Of a stretch of 64,000 bases of DNA, positions 7,561 through 16,237 are shown one piece after another. The notes below the pieces were generated by a model that was not told where the DNA came from, did not search any database, and was given only the letters and a program-made list of their open reading frames with translations. How positions within the stretch are numbered: the first letter of the stretch is position 1; every line of letters starts with the position of its first letter. The position numbers and the translations under genes are program-made. Source of the DNA: CAMLHU01 sp049680185 (GTDB lineage: Bacteria > Gemmatimonadota > Gemmatimonadetes > Gemmatimonadales > GWC2-71-9); assembly GCA_049680185.1 (NCBI GenBank), contig JBAUHI010000027.1, forward strand, positions 62,001 through 126,000. Reading direction: 5' to 3'.

Positions 7561-8873
7561 CGCTGGGCCTCGCCGCCCGCTCCGGATCCATTGCACCGGG
7601 CCGCCTGATGTCAGGTGGCCCGGCGTTGCTGTTGGCGGGGACGCTGCTGGTGACGGCCGGCCCGCTTGCGGCCCAGGCCTTTCACCTGGGGCCGGTCTCC
7701 GGCGACCTGATGGCCCAGGCGGTCGGGGTCGTCTCCTCGGCGGCGCCGATGCCGCATGACGTCCGGGTCACCGAAGCGCGCGTGGTCCAACCGGTCTTCT
7801 CCCTCGGCCTGGTCGCGCTCGGCGGCCACCTTCGGTTCCGCGGCACCCTCGACCTCGAGGGGTGGACGATCCCCGATGGGGAGCTCACCCCGGGCGCCTA
7901 CGGCGAGGGATTCATCGACCGCCGCCATCCGCACACCTATGTGCACGAGCTGATGCTCACGGCGCATGATGTGCTCGGAGGGCTGGCGGTGCCGGCGCAC
8001 CTGTCGTTCGCGTTCGGCAAGGGATTCGTCGCCTTCGGGAGCGACGACCCGATGGAGAGCCCGGTGGAGCGCTATCCGGTCGACCACCACCTGGCCCAGA
8101 TCCTCGAGCGCGAGGTGGCCATCGTCGGGATCGGCGTCGGACGGGCGGCGTTCGAGGCCACCTGGTTCAACGGGGACGAGCCTGAGTACCCGTCCGAGTG
8201 GCCCAACGGTCGGCGCTTCGGCGATTCTTACGCACTGCGCGCCACGTTCCGGCCGGTGCCGGGACTCGAAGGCCAAGGTTCATATGCCAGGGTCAAGAGC
8301 CCCGAGCAACGACTGGGGGCAGGCCCCACGCAGTCCAAGTGGAGCACGTCGGTGCGTCTCGAGCGGGACCTGGGTGGCCGGCCGGTGTATGCAATGGCGG
8401 AGTATGCGCGCACCGTGGATGCCGGGGGCGCGTTCGTGTATGACAGCTGGCTCGCCGAGGGTGCGGTCACACTGGGTCTCGTTCGTCCTTATATGCGTCT
8501 GGAACGTACTGACCGTCCGGAAGAGCCACGGGTGGATGGCGCTTATCGGACCCAGCGGCCACCACTCGATAACTCGCTGCTCGGGATCACGCGCTGGTCC
8601 ATCGCGACCGTGGGCGCCCAAGTGACGGCGCTCACCGCGCTCCGCCGGCTTCGCGTGATTCCTTTCGGGGAACTGTCGGTGGCGGGAGTGCGTCCGCTGA
8701 GCGGCTCTTTTGACCCCGATGCGTGGTATGGCGGGAGCACGATCCTGCAGCTGACCGCAGGGGTGCGGCTCGACTGGGGGATGGTCGGGCACCGGATGGG
8801 GCGGTACGGGACCGTGCCGGACGATGCGACCTCGATGTCGACGATGAACATGGACAGCGTGGGGGAGCGATGA
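7557..8873 (+). CDS. predicted outer-membrane beta-barrel protein ('HPH' family)
   Basis: A 438-residue exported protein. A hydrophobic segment at about residues 18-38 ends in 'AGPLAAQ', a signal peptidase I site. The mature part has many alternating beta strands. The motif 'DRRHPHTYVHELM', then 'YPVDHHLAQI', 'ATWFNGDEPEYPSEW' and 'GDSYALRATF' match, from memory, a family of barrels with a 'D-x-x-HPHD' signature often found near metal-resistance genes; no function is proven. The start overlaps the sdhB stop (ATGA); an ATG at 7608 would give a shorter, more standard signal peptide. It is coupled to the lipoprotein gene at 8870, so the pair may form a surface unit. Confidence 0.7.
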   Translation: MTLGLAARSGSIAPGRLMSGGPALLLAGTLLVTAGPLAAQAFHLGPVSGDLMAQAVGVVSSAAPMPHDVRVTEARVVQPVFSLGLVALGGHLRFRGTLDLEGWTIPDGELTPGAYGEGFIDRRHPHTYVHELMLTAHDVLGGLAVPAHLSFAFGKGFVAFGSDDPMESPVERYPVDHHLAQILEREVAIVGIGVGRAAFEATWFNGDEPEYPSEWPNGRRFGDSYALRATFRPVPGLEGQGSYARVKSPEQRLGAGPTQSKWSTSVRLERDLGGRPVYAMAEYARTVDAGGAFVYDSWLAEGAVTLGLVRPYMRLERTDRPEEPRVDGAYRTQRPPLDNSLLGITRWSIATVGAQVTALTALRRLRVIPFGELSVAGVRPLSGSFDPDAWYGGSTILQLTAGVRLDWGMVGHRMGRYGTVPDDATSMSTMNMDSVGER

Positions 8874-10642
8874 AGCGCTGGGTCGTCGGGTGTATCTCGG
8901 TCGTCATCGCGGTCGCATGTGGGTCGGGGACGGGGCCGTCGGCACGGCCCTCCGGGCACGCCGTGGCGGTCGTCTCCGGTGATCACCAACTCGTGCCCGT
9001 CCGCACGGCGGCCGGTGCGCCCTTGGTCGTCCGTATCACCGACACCCACGGGGAACCGGTCGCGGGCGCGTTGGTGGCCTGGCAGGTGACCTCAGGCCGC
9101 GGGGCCATCAGCGGGGCCACTGCGTCCGACACCAACGGCGTATCGCAGGCCAGTTTCGCCGCCGATTCCATCGCAGGACCGGTCCGGGTCCAGGCCGGGG
9201 GCGCCCCGGCGTCCGATTCCGTGGTCTTTGCTGTGGGGGTCGTTGCGGGCGCGCCGGCCCGGATCGCGCGCGCCTCTGGGGACGGGCAGTTCGGCTGCTT
9301 CGGAACGGTGCTCCCCACCCAACTTGGCGTGATCGCGACCGACCAATACGGCAACATCGTCTCGGGTCCCTGGGTCCATTGGACCATCGCAGCGGGAGGA
9401 GGGCACCTCTCTGTCGACAGTTCCCGGGTGGATATCGGCGGGCACACCAGCGCGAGCTTCACACTCGGCACCGCTGGCCCGCAAAGTGTTTCTGCGACGA
9501 GCACGCTCAGCGGGTCGCCGATCATCTTCACGGCGACTGGCCGCCGTTGCTTCTCCGTCCTGGGGGGTGGCAACAACGAGGGGGGCCGCTACACCTCCGA
9601 CCTCTGGCTGGCCAGGGGATACGCATATACCGGGACCTGGGAATTTCGGAGCCAGGTCGGGAACGTAGTGGACGTCTGGCAGCTGGGCCCGAACGGAGCG
9701 CCGACCCAGATCCGCCAGCTTACCGTGGCGGCGAATATCCAGGTCGTGAGCGACCTGCAGGTGAGTCCAGACAGCACCCTCCTGGCCGTGACCGGCGAGT
9801 ACGGCTCCGATGCGGGCCTCTACCTGTACAGCCTTGCCGATCCATCCGACCCTGCATTCCTCGCCCGGTGGCTGGTGACCGGCAGCCAGACGTCGGGATT
9901 GCATACCGGGACCCTCGCGGTGGTGGACGGCCAGCTCTACGACTTCACCGCGCGCGACCCACGTGGGCCCGCTCTCCTGATCTTCCGGATCCAGCCCGAT
10001 TCGACCGACAAGATCGCGCTCGTCGATTCACTGTCGATGCCGGCCAACTACGGCATCCATGACACGTATGTACGGGACGGCATGCTCTTCGTGGAAAATT
10101 GGAACAGCGGGTTGTGGATCTACGACATCGGAGGCGCGGGCCGGGGCGGGACCGTGGCGAGCCCGGTATTCATCAGCTCGATCGTGACCGGGGCGGCGGC
10201 CGATGGGAGCACGCCCGCGGGGCAGGTCCACAACGCCTGGTGGTTCCATAACCCCGCGACAGGCGAGCAGAAGTACGTCTTCGTCGGACAGGAAGGCCCC
10301 GATGTCATCGGGAGCCAGAGCAACGGGGATATCCACGTGGTGGACATCTCCGATCTCGACCACCCGACGGAGGTGGCCCACTATCACATGGGCAGCCATC
10401 AGGGGACCCACAATTTCTGGATGGATGAATCACGCCAGATCCTGTACGCGGCCTACTATAATGGTGGCGTCGTTGCCCTCGATGTGTCCGGGACCCTCAG
10501 CGGCGACCTCGCGGGGCGGGAGATCGCGCGGCTGGCCCCGGGAGGGGCAGGCGATACCTACGTCTGGGGCGTGATGCTCTATGGCGGGCATCTGTATGCC
10601 GCGGATATGCTGAGTGGGCTCTGGGCCCTCGCGGTGCCCTGA
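8870..10642 (+). CDS. surface lipoprotein: Ig-like domains plus LVIVD-type propeller
   Basis: A 590-residue predicted lipoprotein. The N-terminus 'MKRWVVGCISVVIAVACGSG' carries a lipobox ending at Cys17. Residues of about 38-115 and 140-215 form two bacterial Ig-like (invasin/Big_1-like) repeats, recognised by 'DTHGEPVAGALVAWQVTSG' and 'TDQYGNIVSGPWVHWTIA'. From about residue 225 to the end there are short repeats such as 'GDIHVVDISDLDHPTEVAHY' and 'LWIYDIGG' of the LVIVD type, which form a beta-propeller. Such proteins are displayed outside the cell, with binding roles inferred only from fold. The ATG is preceded by GGGGGAG and overlaps the upstream stop (ATGA). No enzymatic motif is visible. 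Confidence 0.75.
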   Translation: MKRWVVGCISVVIAVACGSGTGPSARPSGHAVAVVSGDHQLVPVRTAAGAPLVVRITDTHGEPVAGALVAWQVTSGRGAISGATASDTNGVSQASFAADSIAGPVRVQAGGAPASDSVVFAVGVVAGAPARIARASGDGQFGCFGTVLPTQLGVIATDQYGNIVSGPWVHWTIAAGGGHLSVDSSRVDIGGHTSASFTLGTAGPQSVSATSTLSGSPIIFTATGRRCFSVLGGGNNEGGRYTSDLWLARGYAYTGTWEFRSQVGNVVDVWQLGPNGAPTQIRQLTVAANIQVVSDLQVSPDSTLLAVTGEYGSDAGLYLYSLADPSDPAFLARWLVTGSQTSGLHTGTLAVVDGQLYDFTARDPRGPALLIFRIQPDSTDKIALVDSLSMPANYGIHDTYVRDGMLFVENWNSGLWIYDIGGAGRGGTVASPVFISSIVTGAAADGSTPAGQVHNAWWFHNPATGEQKYVFVGQEGPDVIGSQSNGDIHVVDISDLDHPTEVAHYHMGSHQGTHNFWMDESRQILYAAYYNGGVVALDVSGTLSGDLAGREIARLAPGGAGDTYVWGVMLYGGHLYAADMLSGLWALAVP

Positions 10643-10701
10643 GTCGAGGGCCCTCGGGCCCGCAAGTATTGGGTGGCGCCGGGGGACGACCGTGCCATAT
10701 T

Positions 10702-10729
10702 ACGGGCCGCCGATCGTTCGGCGGCCCGT
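10702..10729. terminator. 12-bp perfect hairpin after the lipoprotein gene
   Basis: ACGGGCCGCCGA (10702-10713) and TCGGCGGCCCGT (10718-10729) pair perfectly around a TCGT loop, 60 bases after the lipoprotein stop and 40 bases before the next gene. Only a TT follows, so it is either a terminator with a weak U-tract or a structure in the leader of the peptidase mRNA. Confidence 0.55.
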
Positions 10730-10768
10730 TCCATTGTGTGAACCTCCCATCTCTCAACGGATCCCACC

Positions 10769-12841
10769 GTGCGACTCTCCCTCGCTTTCCCGGCGCTCCT
10801 CCTGCTTGCGGCCCCCGTCGCGGCGCAACAGACCGAAGCGCTCGACCGCGTCCTGCTTTCCACACCCGATGCCGCGAAGGCGCGGGAATACTCGACTGAG
10901 TTGAGTCGCGTCATCCATATCGCGGGTTCGCCGCGCCAGGTCGAGACGGCCGACTATGTCCTGCGCCTGATGAAGTCCTGGGGGCTCGATACCAGCCGCG
11001 CCAGTTACAAGGTCTACCTCCCGTGGGCCGATTCTGCCGTGGTGGAGCTCGCTGGCATCACGCCGACCCGGCTGTCCCTCGCCGAGCCCCCGATCCCCGG
11101 TGACACGACGAGCTACCTGGCGCAGTACCCGACGGTCCATGGGTACAGCGGCTCGGGCGACATCACGGCACCGCTCATCTACGTCAACTACGGGCTCCCG
11201 GTCGACTACACGCGGCTCGATTCCCTGGGCATCAGCGTCAAAGGAAAGATCGTGATAGCGCGGTATGGTCGGAGCTTCCGCGGCATCAAGGCGCGGGAGG
11301 CGGAATCGCACGGCGCCGCGGCGATCCTCATCTATTCCGATCCGCAGGATGACGGCTTCGTCCCCGGCGACGTCTACCCCGAGGGTCCGATGCGTGGCCC
11401 GTACGGAGTGCAGCGCGGCACGGTCTACAACGGCGACGGCGAACCCTCGACGCCCGGGTGGGCGAGCACGCCGGACGCCAAGCGGCTCGATCCGTCGCAG
11501 ATGACGATCCCGCACATCCCATCGGTCCCGCTGGGCTACGGGAACGCGCAGGTCCTGCTGCAGGGTCTCAAGGGCCCGTCAGCGCTCCGTGGGTGGCAGG
11601 GTGGGCTTCCTTTCCATTACCACCTCGGTGGCACCGCCGATGTGAAGGTCCGCGTGGCCGTGTGGGCCGAGTCGGGGGCCAAGGCGTGGAAGACCATCAT
11701 CAACACGTTCGGGACGCTCAAGGGAATGACCTGGCCCGACGAGATGGTCATCACTGGTGCGCACCGGGACGCGTGGGGACCGGGGGCCGCCGACAACGTA
11801 TCAGGCGTGACCTCCGTGCTTGAATCGGCTCGCGCGTGGGCCGAAGCGGCGCGACGGGGGCTCCGTCCCCGCCGGACGCTGGTGTTCGCAACGTGGGATG
11901 CCGAGGAATGGGGCGATGAGGGATCGACCGAGTGGGTCGAGGCGCACGAGCCCGACCTCTCCGCACACGCCGTGGGGTACTTCAACCAGGACGCCGGCGG
12001 GATCGGTCGTTCCTTCGGTGCCTCGGCCACCGCGTCACTGCAGCCGCTGATGCGTGAAGTGACCAAGCTGGTCCCGCAGCCGGGGGACACCGCGTCCATC
12101 TACGATGTATGGCGGCGTCGTGCGCATGTGGCCGACTCGCTCGAGCCCGAGATGGGCGATCTCGGTGGCGGCAGCGACTTCGCCGCGTTCTACAACCACC
12201 TCGGTATCCCGTCAGCCGACTGGGGATTCGGGGGCGCGTCGGGCAACTATCACTCCCAGTATGACAGTGAAAAGTGGATGGAACAGTGGGGGGACAGCGG
12301 CTTCCTCGGCCATCGGGCCATCGCGCAGGTGGACGCACTCCTGCTGGCCCGGATGGCCGACAGTGATGTGCTGCCGCTCGATGAGGCCAGCCTGGCCCAC
12401 TATATGGGCTCGTTGGTGAAGGGGATCGAGGTCCGCGCGGCGGCCGCCGGTTGGCACACCGACATGTCCGAACTCAGGCGTGCCATCACCGGGATGTATG
12501 ATGCGGCGCTCGGTTTCGCCAACGTGCGCGATGCCGGGATGGCGTCGACCGACCCCAAGGGGGCCGTGGCGGCACTCGCGCGCGCCAACTTGTACCTGCG
12601 TCAGTCCGAGATGGCGCTGGCGCGCCCGGAAGGGCTGGTGGGCCGTCCCTGGTTCCGGAATCTCATGTTCGCCGCCGACCGGGACAACGGCTACGCCGAC
12701 ATCGCACTCCCCGGGATCGCCGAGGCGATGGAGGACAAGGATCGGCCCCGGTTCGACCACGAGGTGTCCGATCTGGCGGCCCGGGTCGATCGGTCGACCG
12801 AGCTCCTTCGGCAGGCCACGGCGGCGCTCGCCAGGCGCTGA
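10769..12841 (+). CDS. secreted M28 family carboxypeptidase (glutamate carboxypeptidase II-like)
   Basis: A 690-residue exported zinc peptidase. The signal peptide is 'MRLSLAFPALLLLAAPVAAQ'. A PA-like domain spans about residues 110-300 ('IVIARYGRSFRGIKAREAE'). The catalytic M28 domain has the dinuclear zinc ligands in 'GAHRDAWGPGAADNVSG' (His332, Asp342), 'TWDAEEWGDEGSTEW' (Glu379/Glu380) and the late His in 'GNYHSQYDS'. A C-terminal helical region ('transferrin receptor-like dimerisation' type) fills the last 150 residues. This order matches the M28B group, which includes prostate-specific membrane antigen. It probably trims peptides in the periplasm or outside the cell. The start is GTG at 10769. 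The gene converges on the M1 peptidase gene across a hairpin. Confidence 0.9.
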   Translation: MRLSLAFPALLLLAAPVAAQQTEALDRVLLSTPDAAKAREYSTELSRVIHIAGSPRQVETADYVLRLMKSWGLDTSRASYKVYLPWADSAVVELAGITPTRLSLAEPPIPGDTTSYLAQYPTVHGYSGSGDITAPLIYVNYGLPVDYTRLDSLGISVKGKIVIARYGRSFRGIKAREAESHGAAAILIYSDPQDDGFVPGDVYPEGPMRGPYGVQRGTVYNGDGEPSTPGWASTPDAKRLDPSQMTIPHIPSVPLGYGNAQVLLQGLKGPSALRGWQGGLPFHYHLGGTADVKVRVAVWAESGAKAWKTIINTFGTLKGMTWPDEMVITGAHRDAWGPGAADNVSGVTSVLESARAWAEAARRGLRPRRTLVFATWDAEEWGDEGSTEWVEAHEPDLSAHAVGYFNQDAGGIGRSFGASATASLQPLMREVTKLVPQPGDTASIYDVWRRRAHVADSLEPEMGDLGGGSDFAAFYNHLGIPSADWGFGGASGNYHSQYDSEKWMEQWGDSGFLGHRAIAQVDALLLARMADSDVLPLDEASLAHYMGSLVKGIEVRAAAAGWHTDMSELRRAITGMYDAALGFANVRDAGMASTDPKGAVAALARANLYLRQSEMALARPEGLVGRPWFRNLMFAADRDNGYADIALPGIAEAMEDKDRPRFDHEVSDLAARVDRSTELLRQATAALARR

Positions 12842-12858
12842 GGCGGAGGGCCGAATGC

Positions 12859-12898
12859 GAACGGCGGGCCCCGGGGAACGTCCCGGAGCCCGCCGTTC
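12859..12898. terminator. bidirectional hairpin between two convergent peptidase genes
   Basis: GAACGGCGGGC (12859-12869) pairs with GCCCGCCGTTC (12888-12898), and an inner CCGGG/CCCGG pair extends the stem. It lies between the stops of the convergent genes at 12841 and 12918, the expected place for a shared terminator. Confidence 0.65.
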
Positions 12899-12917
12899 CT
12901 GCATCCGTCCCTTTGGA

Positions 12918-14975
12918 TCAGTGGCTGCTGGCCGGTGCCGACCAGGAGTCGTTGGCGGAGTTGTAGTCCTTGAACCAGTCGGTGGTCCAGAGCTGGGCCG
13001 CCACCACCGGCTTTGGCGTCTGGACCTCGCTCAGGAACTTGGTCTGGTCGTAGTACCAGACCTCGACCGGGAGCTTGACCATCTGGTACGATCCGTCGCT
13101 CAGGGTGAGCCGCAGGTCGACCGGCATCACGGCCGCGCCGTTGTTGGTGAGCGCGATCTTCACGTCGCTCGAGCCATCGGCGTTCTGCGTCTGGGTGACG
13201 TTGTCGATGCCCTGGTCGAGCGTCGACGTGGTGTAGAACCACTCCCGCCAGAACCAGCTCAGGTCCCGTCCCGACATGTCCTCCATCGTCCGGAAGAAGT
13301 CCTCCGGGGTCGGGTGCTTGAACGCCCAACGGTGGGTGTACTCGCTGAACGCCTTGTCGAACACCGCCGGCCCCAGCACCTCGTTGCGAAGGGCCAGGAG
13401 CGCGATCGATGGCTTCACGTACGCCAACTCACCCAGGTTCGCGTTGGTGCGGTACCGGTTGGCCGGCGTCATGATCGGCTGGGCCGTGGGCCGCTGGTCG
13501 TTCGCCATCACGAAGAACTTCTCTTCGGCCTTGCGGTTCGAGGAGTCGCTGCGCTGCCAGTAGTCCTCTTCCGAGAACGTATTGATGAACGTGTTGAAGC
13601 CTTCGTCCATCCACGCGTAGAGACGCTCGTTCGAACCGACGGTCATCGGGTACCACATATGCCCGATCTCGTGGGTCACGACGTTATAGAGCGCTTCTTT
13701 GGCCTCCTGCAACGCCTCGGCCCCGGTCCCACGCGGGTTGCTGGGCGCCTCCATGGCGACCATCGGATACTCCATCCCGCTGATCGGGCCCTCGACCGCC
13801 GAGATGTGCGGATAGGGGTACGGCAGCCACCGCTCGCTGTATTCCTTGATCGAGAAGCGGCTCATCTTGGCGGCATCGGACCAGGTGGATGCGGCAGCGG
13901 CACGATAATACGCGAAGGCGAAGTGCCCGTCGTAGCTCGAGCCGTCCCAGAGATATTCCGGCGACCCGGCCCAGGCCACGTCGCGCACGTTCTGGGCCTT
14001 GAAGCGCCAGGTGAGCATCCCGTCCTTCTTCGGGCGGGCCGCACCGCTTGTGAGGTCGGCCTCGGTGATGATATGGATCGTGGTGTCGCTCTTGGCCGCG
14101 AGCGCCAGTCGGGCGCGCTCGGTGGCGGTGTAGACCTCGGTGGGGTTCTGCACCACGCCGGTGCCGGCCACGATGTACCCGGCCGGGACGGTCACTTCAT
14201 AAGTGAAGTCGCCGTATTCGAGGTAGAACTCGCCCTGACCCAGGTATTGATCGGTGTTCCAGCCCCGGATGTCGTCATACACCGCCATCCGCGGGTACCA
14301 CTGCGCCAGCTCGAAGAGCGGACCATCGTACCCCATCCGGTCGGCGCCATGCTCGGGGATGATGAACGAGTAGTCGATGGCGATGACCGTCGTTCCGCCC
14401 GGTGCCACCGGATCGGCCAATGGCAGGAAGAGCATCGTGTCGTCGGTCCGGCCGGTGAGCTTCTTCGATGCCGCCTTGCCCTTGGGGTGGCCGCGGATCG
14501 GTGATTCCTGGGTGATCGAGGCCAACGTGAATCCGCCATCGAAGCCACGGGTGCCGAAGCGCGAGTTGGCCGGGAACATCAGCGACCCAACGCTCCCCTG
14601 CCGAAACAGGTTCTGGTCCAGCTGGAGGTACAGGTGATCCAGCGCAGCAGGCGAGTGGTTGGTGTAGGTGATGCGCACCGTGCCCTTGATGGTCTTGGCC
14701 CCGGTATCGAGGGTGGCACGGATGTCGTAGTCCGCCCGCTGCTCCCAGTACTTGGGGCCCGGGCGTCCATCGGGCAGCCGGACCTGGTTGCCCGGCCGGA
14801 GATCCAGGTGGGCAAAGATGCCGGTGTCGGCGGTCGGAGTGCGCATCGGCGGCAGCGCCGGCTGCTGCGGCCGGGCCATGACCGGTGGGGCCGGCGGAGT
14901 CGGGGCCGCAGGCTGCTGCGCGCCGAGCATCACGGGGAGCGCGACGAGCAGCAGCGGGGTCAGGAATGTGCGCAT
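12918..14975 (-). CDS. secreted M1 family metallopeptidase
   Basis: A 685-residue exported zinc aminopeptidase of the M1 (gluzincin) family. The signal peptide is 'MRTFLTPLLLVALPVMLGAQ', followed by a Pro/Ala-rich linker to about residue 48. The zinc site is 'VVTHEIGHMWYP' (His435, Glu436, His439), with Glu458 in 'WMDEGFNTF' as third ligand. The exopeptidase loop appears as 'SGMEYPMV' at about 399-406, a variant of GAMEN. The N-terminal saddle domain covers about 80-290. It probably removes N-terminal residues from peptides in the periplasm, complementing the convergent M28 carboxypeptidase. The ATG at 14975 places the signal peptide at the N-terminus; the frame stays open 432 bases further upstream but runs into dcd in the opposite phase. 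Confidence 0.9.
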   Translation of the reverse strand: MRTFLTPLLLVALPVMLGAQQPAAPTPPAPPVMARPQQPALPPMRTPTADTGIFAHLDLRPGNQVRLPDGRPGPKYWEQRADYDIRATLDTGAKTIKGTVRITYTNHSPAALDHLYLQLDQNLFRQGSVGSLMFPANSRFGTRGFDGGFTLASITQESPIRGHPKGKAASKKLTGRTDDTMLFLPLADPVAPGGTTVIAIDYSFIIPEHGADRMGYDGPLFELAQWYPRMAVYDDIRGWNTDQYLGQGEFYLEYGDFTYEVTVPAGYIVAGTGVVQNPTEVYTATERARLALAAKSDTTIHIITEADLTSGAARPKKDGMLTWRFKAQNVRDVAWAGSPEYLWDGSSYDGHFAFAYYRAAAASTWSDAAKMSRFSIKEYSERWLPYPYPHISAVEGPISGMEYPMVAMEAPSNPRGTGAEALQEAKEALYNVVTHEIGHMWYPMTVGSNERLYAWMDEGFNTFINTFSEEDYWQRSDSSNRKAEEKFFVMANDQRPTAQPIMTPANRYRTNANLGELAYVKPSIALLALRNEVLGPAVFDKAFSEYTHRWAFKHPTPEDFFRTMEDMSGRDLSWFWREWFYTTSTLDQGIDNVTQTQNADGSSDVKIALTNNGAAVMPVDLRLTLSDGSYQMVKLPVEVWYYDQTKFLSEVQTPKPVVAAQLWTTDWFKDYNSANDSWSAPASSH

Positions 14976-15076
14976 AAGGGCTGGCTCATGAGACGGGAAA
15001 GAAGCGAGAACCGAAGTGAACGGATGCTGATGCCGGGAACGAGCGCCCGCGGAGGCGCCGTGCCTGCCGTACGACC

Positions 15077-15655
15077 CTATAACCGGGGAAGTGTCACGCC
15101 GAGCTGGCCCTGGTACTTGCCGGCCTTGTCCTTGTAGCTGGTGGCGCAGATGTCGTCCGGGGCCGCCTCGAAAAAGAGCACCTGGCAGATGCCTTCGTTG
15201 GCGTAGATCTTGGCCGGCAAGGGCGTGGTGTTGGAGATCTCGAGCGTCACGTGGCCTTCCCACTCCGGCTCGAACGGCGTCACGTTGGTGATGATGCCGC
15301 AGCGCGCATACGTCGATTTGCCGACGCAGATGGTCAGCACCTCGCGGGGGATCCGGAAGTACTCTACCGAACGTGCCAGCGCGAAGCTGTTGGGCGGCAC
15401 GATGCACACATCGCCGGTGAACTCGACGAAGCTCTTCGGGTCGAATGACTTCGGGTCGACGATCGCCGAGAGCACATTGGTGAAGATCTTGAACTCGGGC
15501 GCCACCCGCATGTCATAGCCGTAGGACGATACGCCATACGAGATGACCTTCCGTCCGGCGGCGTCGGTCTCCCGGACCTGGCCGTCGACGAACGGCTCGA
15601 TCATCCCGCGTTCCTGGGCCATGCGGCGGATCCAGCGGTCGGACTTGATGGTCAT
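15077..15655 (-). CDS. dcd: dCTP deaminase
   Basis: Dcd deaminates dCTP to dUTP, feeding dUMP to thymidylate synthesis. The 192-residue length matches the enterobacterial-type enzyme. Visible motifs are 'SSYGYDMRV' near residue 44, the phosphate/deoxyribose loop 'GKSTYARCGIITNVTPFEP' and the catalytic Glu in 'HVTLEISNTTPLP'. The C-terminus 'TSYKDKAGKYQGQLGVTLPR' is the usual flexible triphosphate-closing tail, with YQGQ conserved. The ATG at 15655 gives the normal N-terminus 'MTIKSDRWIRRMA'. It stands alone, divergent from nuoA. Confidence 0.95.
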   Translation of the reverse strand: MTIKSDRWIRRMAQERGMIEPFVDGQVRETDAAGRKVISYGVSSYGYDMRVAPEFKIFTNVLSAIVDPKSFDPKSFVEFTGDVCIVPPNSFALARSVEYFRIPREVLTICVGKSTYARCGIITNVTPFEPEWEGHVTLEISNTTPLPAKIYANEGICQVLFFEAAPDDICATSYKDKAGKYQGQLGVTLPRL

Positions 15656-15830
15656 GGAGTGGGCGGGCAAGGGGATCAAGGACGGGCGAGCGGGCGTCCG
15701 AATATACCCGTGGTCCGCGGCGGGCTGAATCCCCTCGGGGTCGGTCGGGAATCGGGCCCCGCCTGGCCGGTCCGCTTGCCGAAGGCGGGTTGAACTCGTC
15801 TCCACCGGGGTTTAGCTTCAGCGATCCGTA

Positions 15831-15850
15831 AGTGAAAAAATTCACTATAC
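15831..15850 (+). promoter_or_regulatory. AT-rich palindrome and possible -10 upstream of nuoA
   Basis: AGTGAA-AAAA-TTCACT (15831-15846) is a 6-bp-arm inverted repeat in otherwise GC-rich DNA, running straight into TATAC (15846-15850), nine bases before the nuoA ATG. It could be an operator overlapping the nuo promoter; no good -35 at the right spacing was found. The rest of 15656-15859 shows nothing recognisable. Confidence 0.4.
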
Positions 15851-15859
15851 GCCGAGCCC

Positions 15860-16237
15860 ATGCTTCAGCCCTACCTTCCGATCCTCCTGGTCATCGCCTT
15901 CGTGATCGCCAACGCGGTCTTGATGCTGGGCGTGTCGCGTGTGTCGGATCTGGCGCTCAAGACCGCGCAGCCCACCGCCATCAAGTCGGCGCCGTATGAA
16001 TCCGGGATGCCGGTGCTCGGGGACGCGCGGGCGCGGTTCTCGGTCACGTTCTACATGGTCACCCTCCTGTTCATCGTCTTCGATATCGAGGCGGTGTTCA
16101 TGATCCCCTGGGCGGTGGCCTTCCAGCAGCTCACCGCGATGCGCGGACTGCTCATCCTGGAAATGCTCGTCTTCATGCTCATCCTCGTGGTGGGCTTCAT
16201 CTATGTGTGGAAACGGGGGGCGCTCGAATGGGAGTGA
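15860..16237 (+). CDS. nuoA: NADH-quinone oxidoreductase subunit A
   Basis: A small membrane subunit of complex I, 125 residues with three transmembrane helices (about 5-25, 65-87 and 94-117). The loop carrying 'SAPYESGMPVLGDARARFSV' holds the conserved Glu/Ser/Gly segment near the quinone-binding junction, and 'FDIEAVFMIPWA' is the family signature. First gene of a complete nuoA-N cluster; its stop overlaps nuoB by ten bases. Confidence 0.96.
   Translation: MLQPYLPILLVIAFVIANAVLMLGVSRVSDLALKTAQPTAIKSAPYESGMPVLGDARARFSVTFYMVTLLFIVFDIEAVFMIPWAVAFQQLTAMRGLLILEMLVFMLILVVGFIYVWKRGALEWE

Noticed and set aside
12480..14504. Open frame of 674 codons on the plus strand opposite the M1 peptidase
   Set aside because: The minus-strand frame has a signal peptide and zinc motif; this frame has neither and starts inside the M28 gene.
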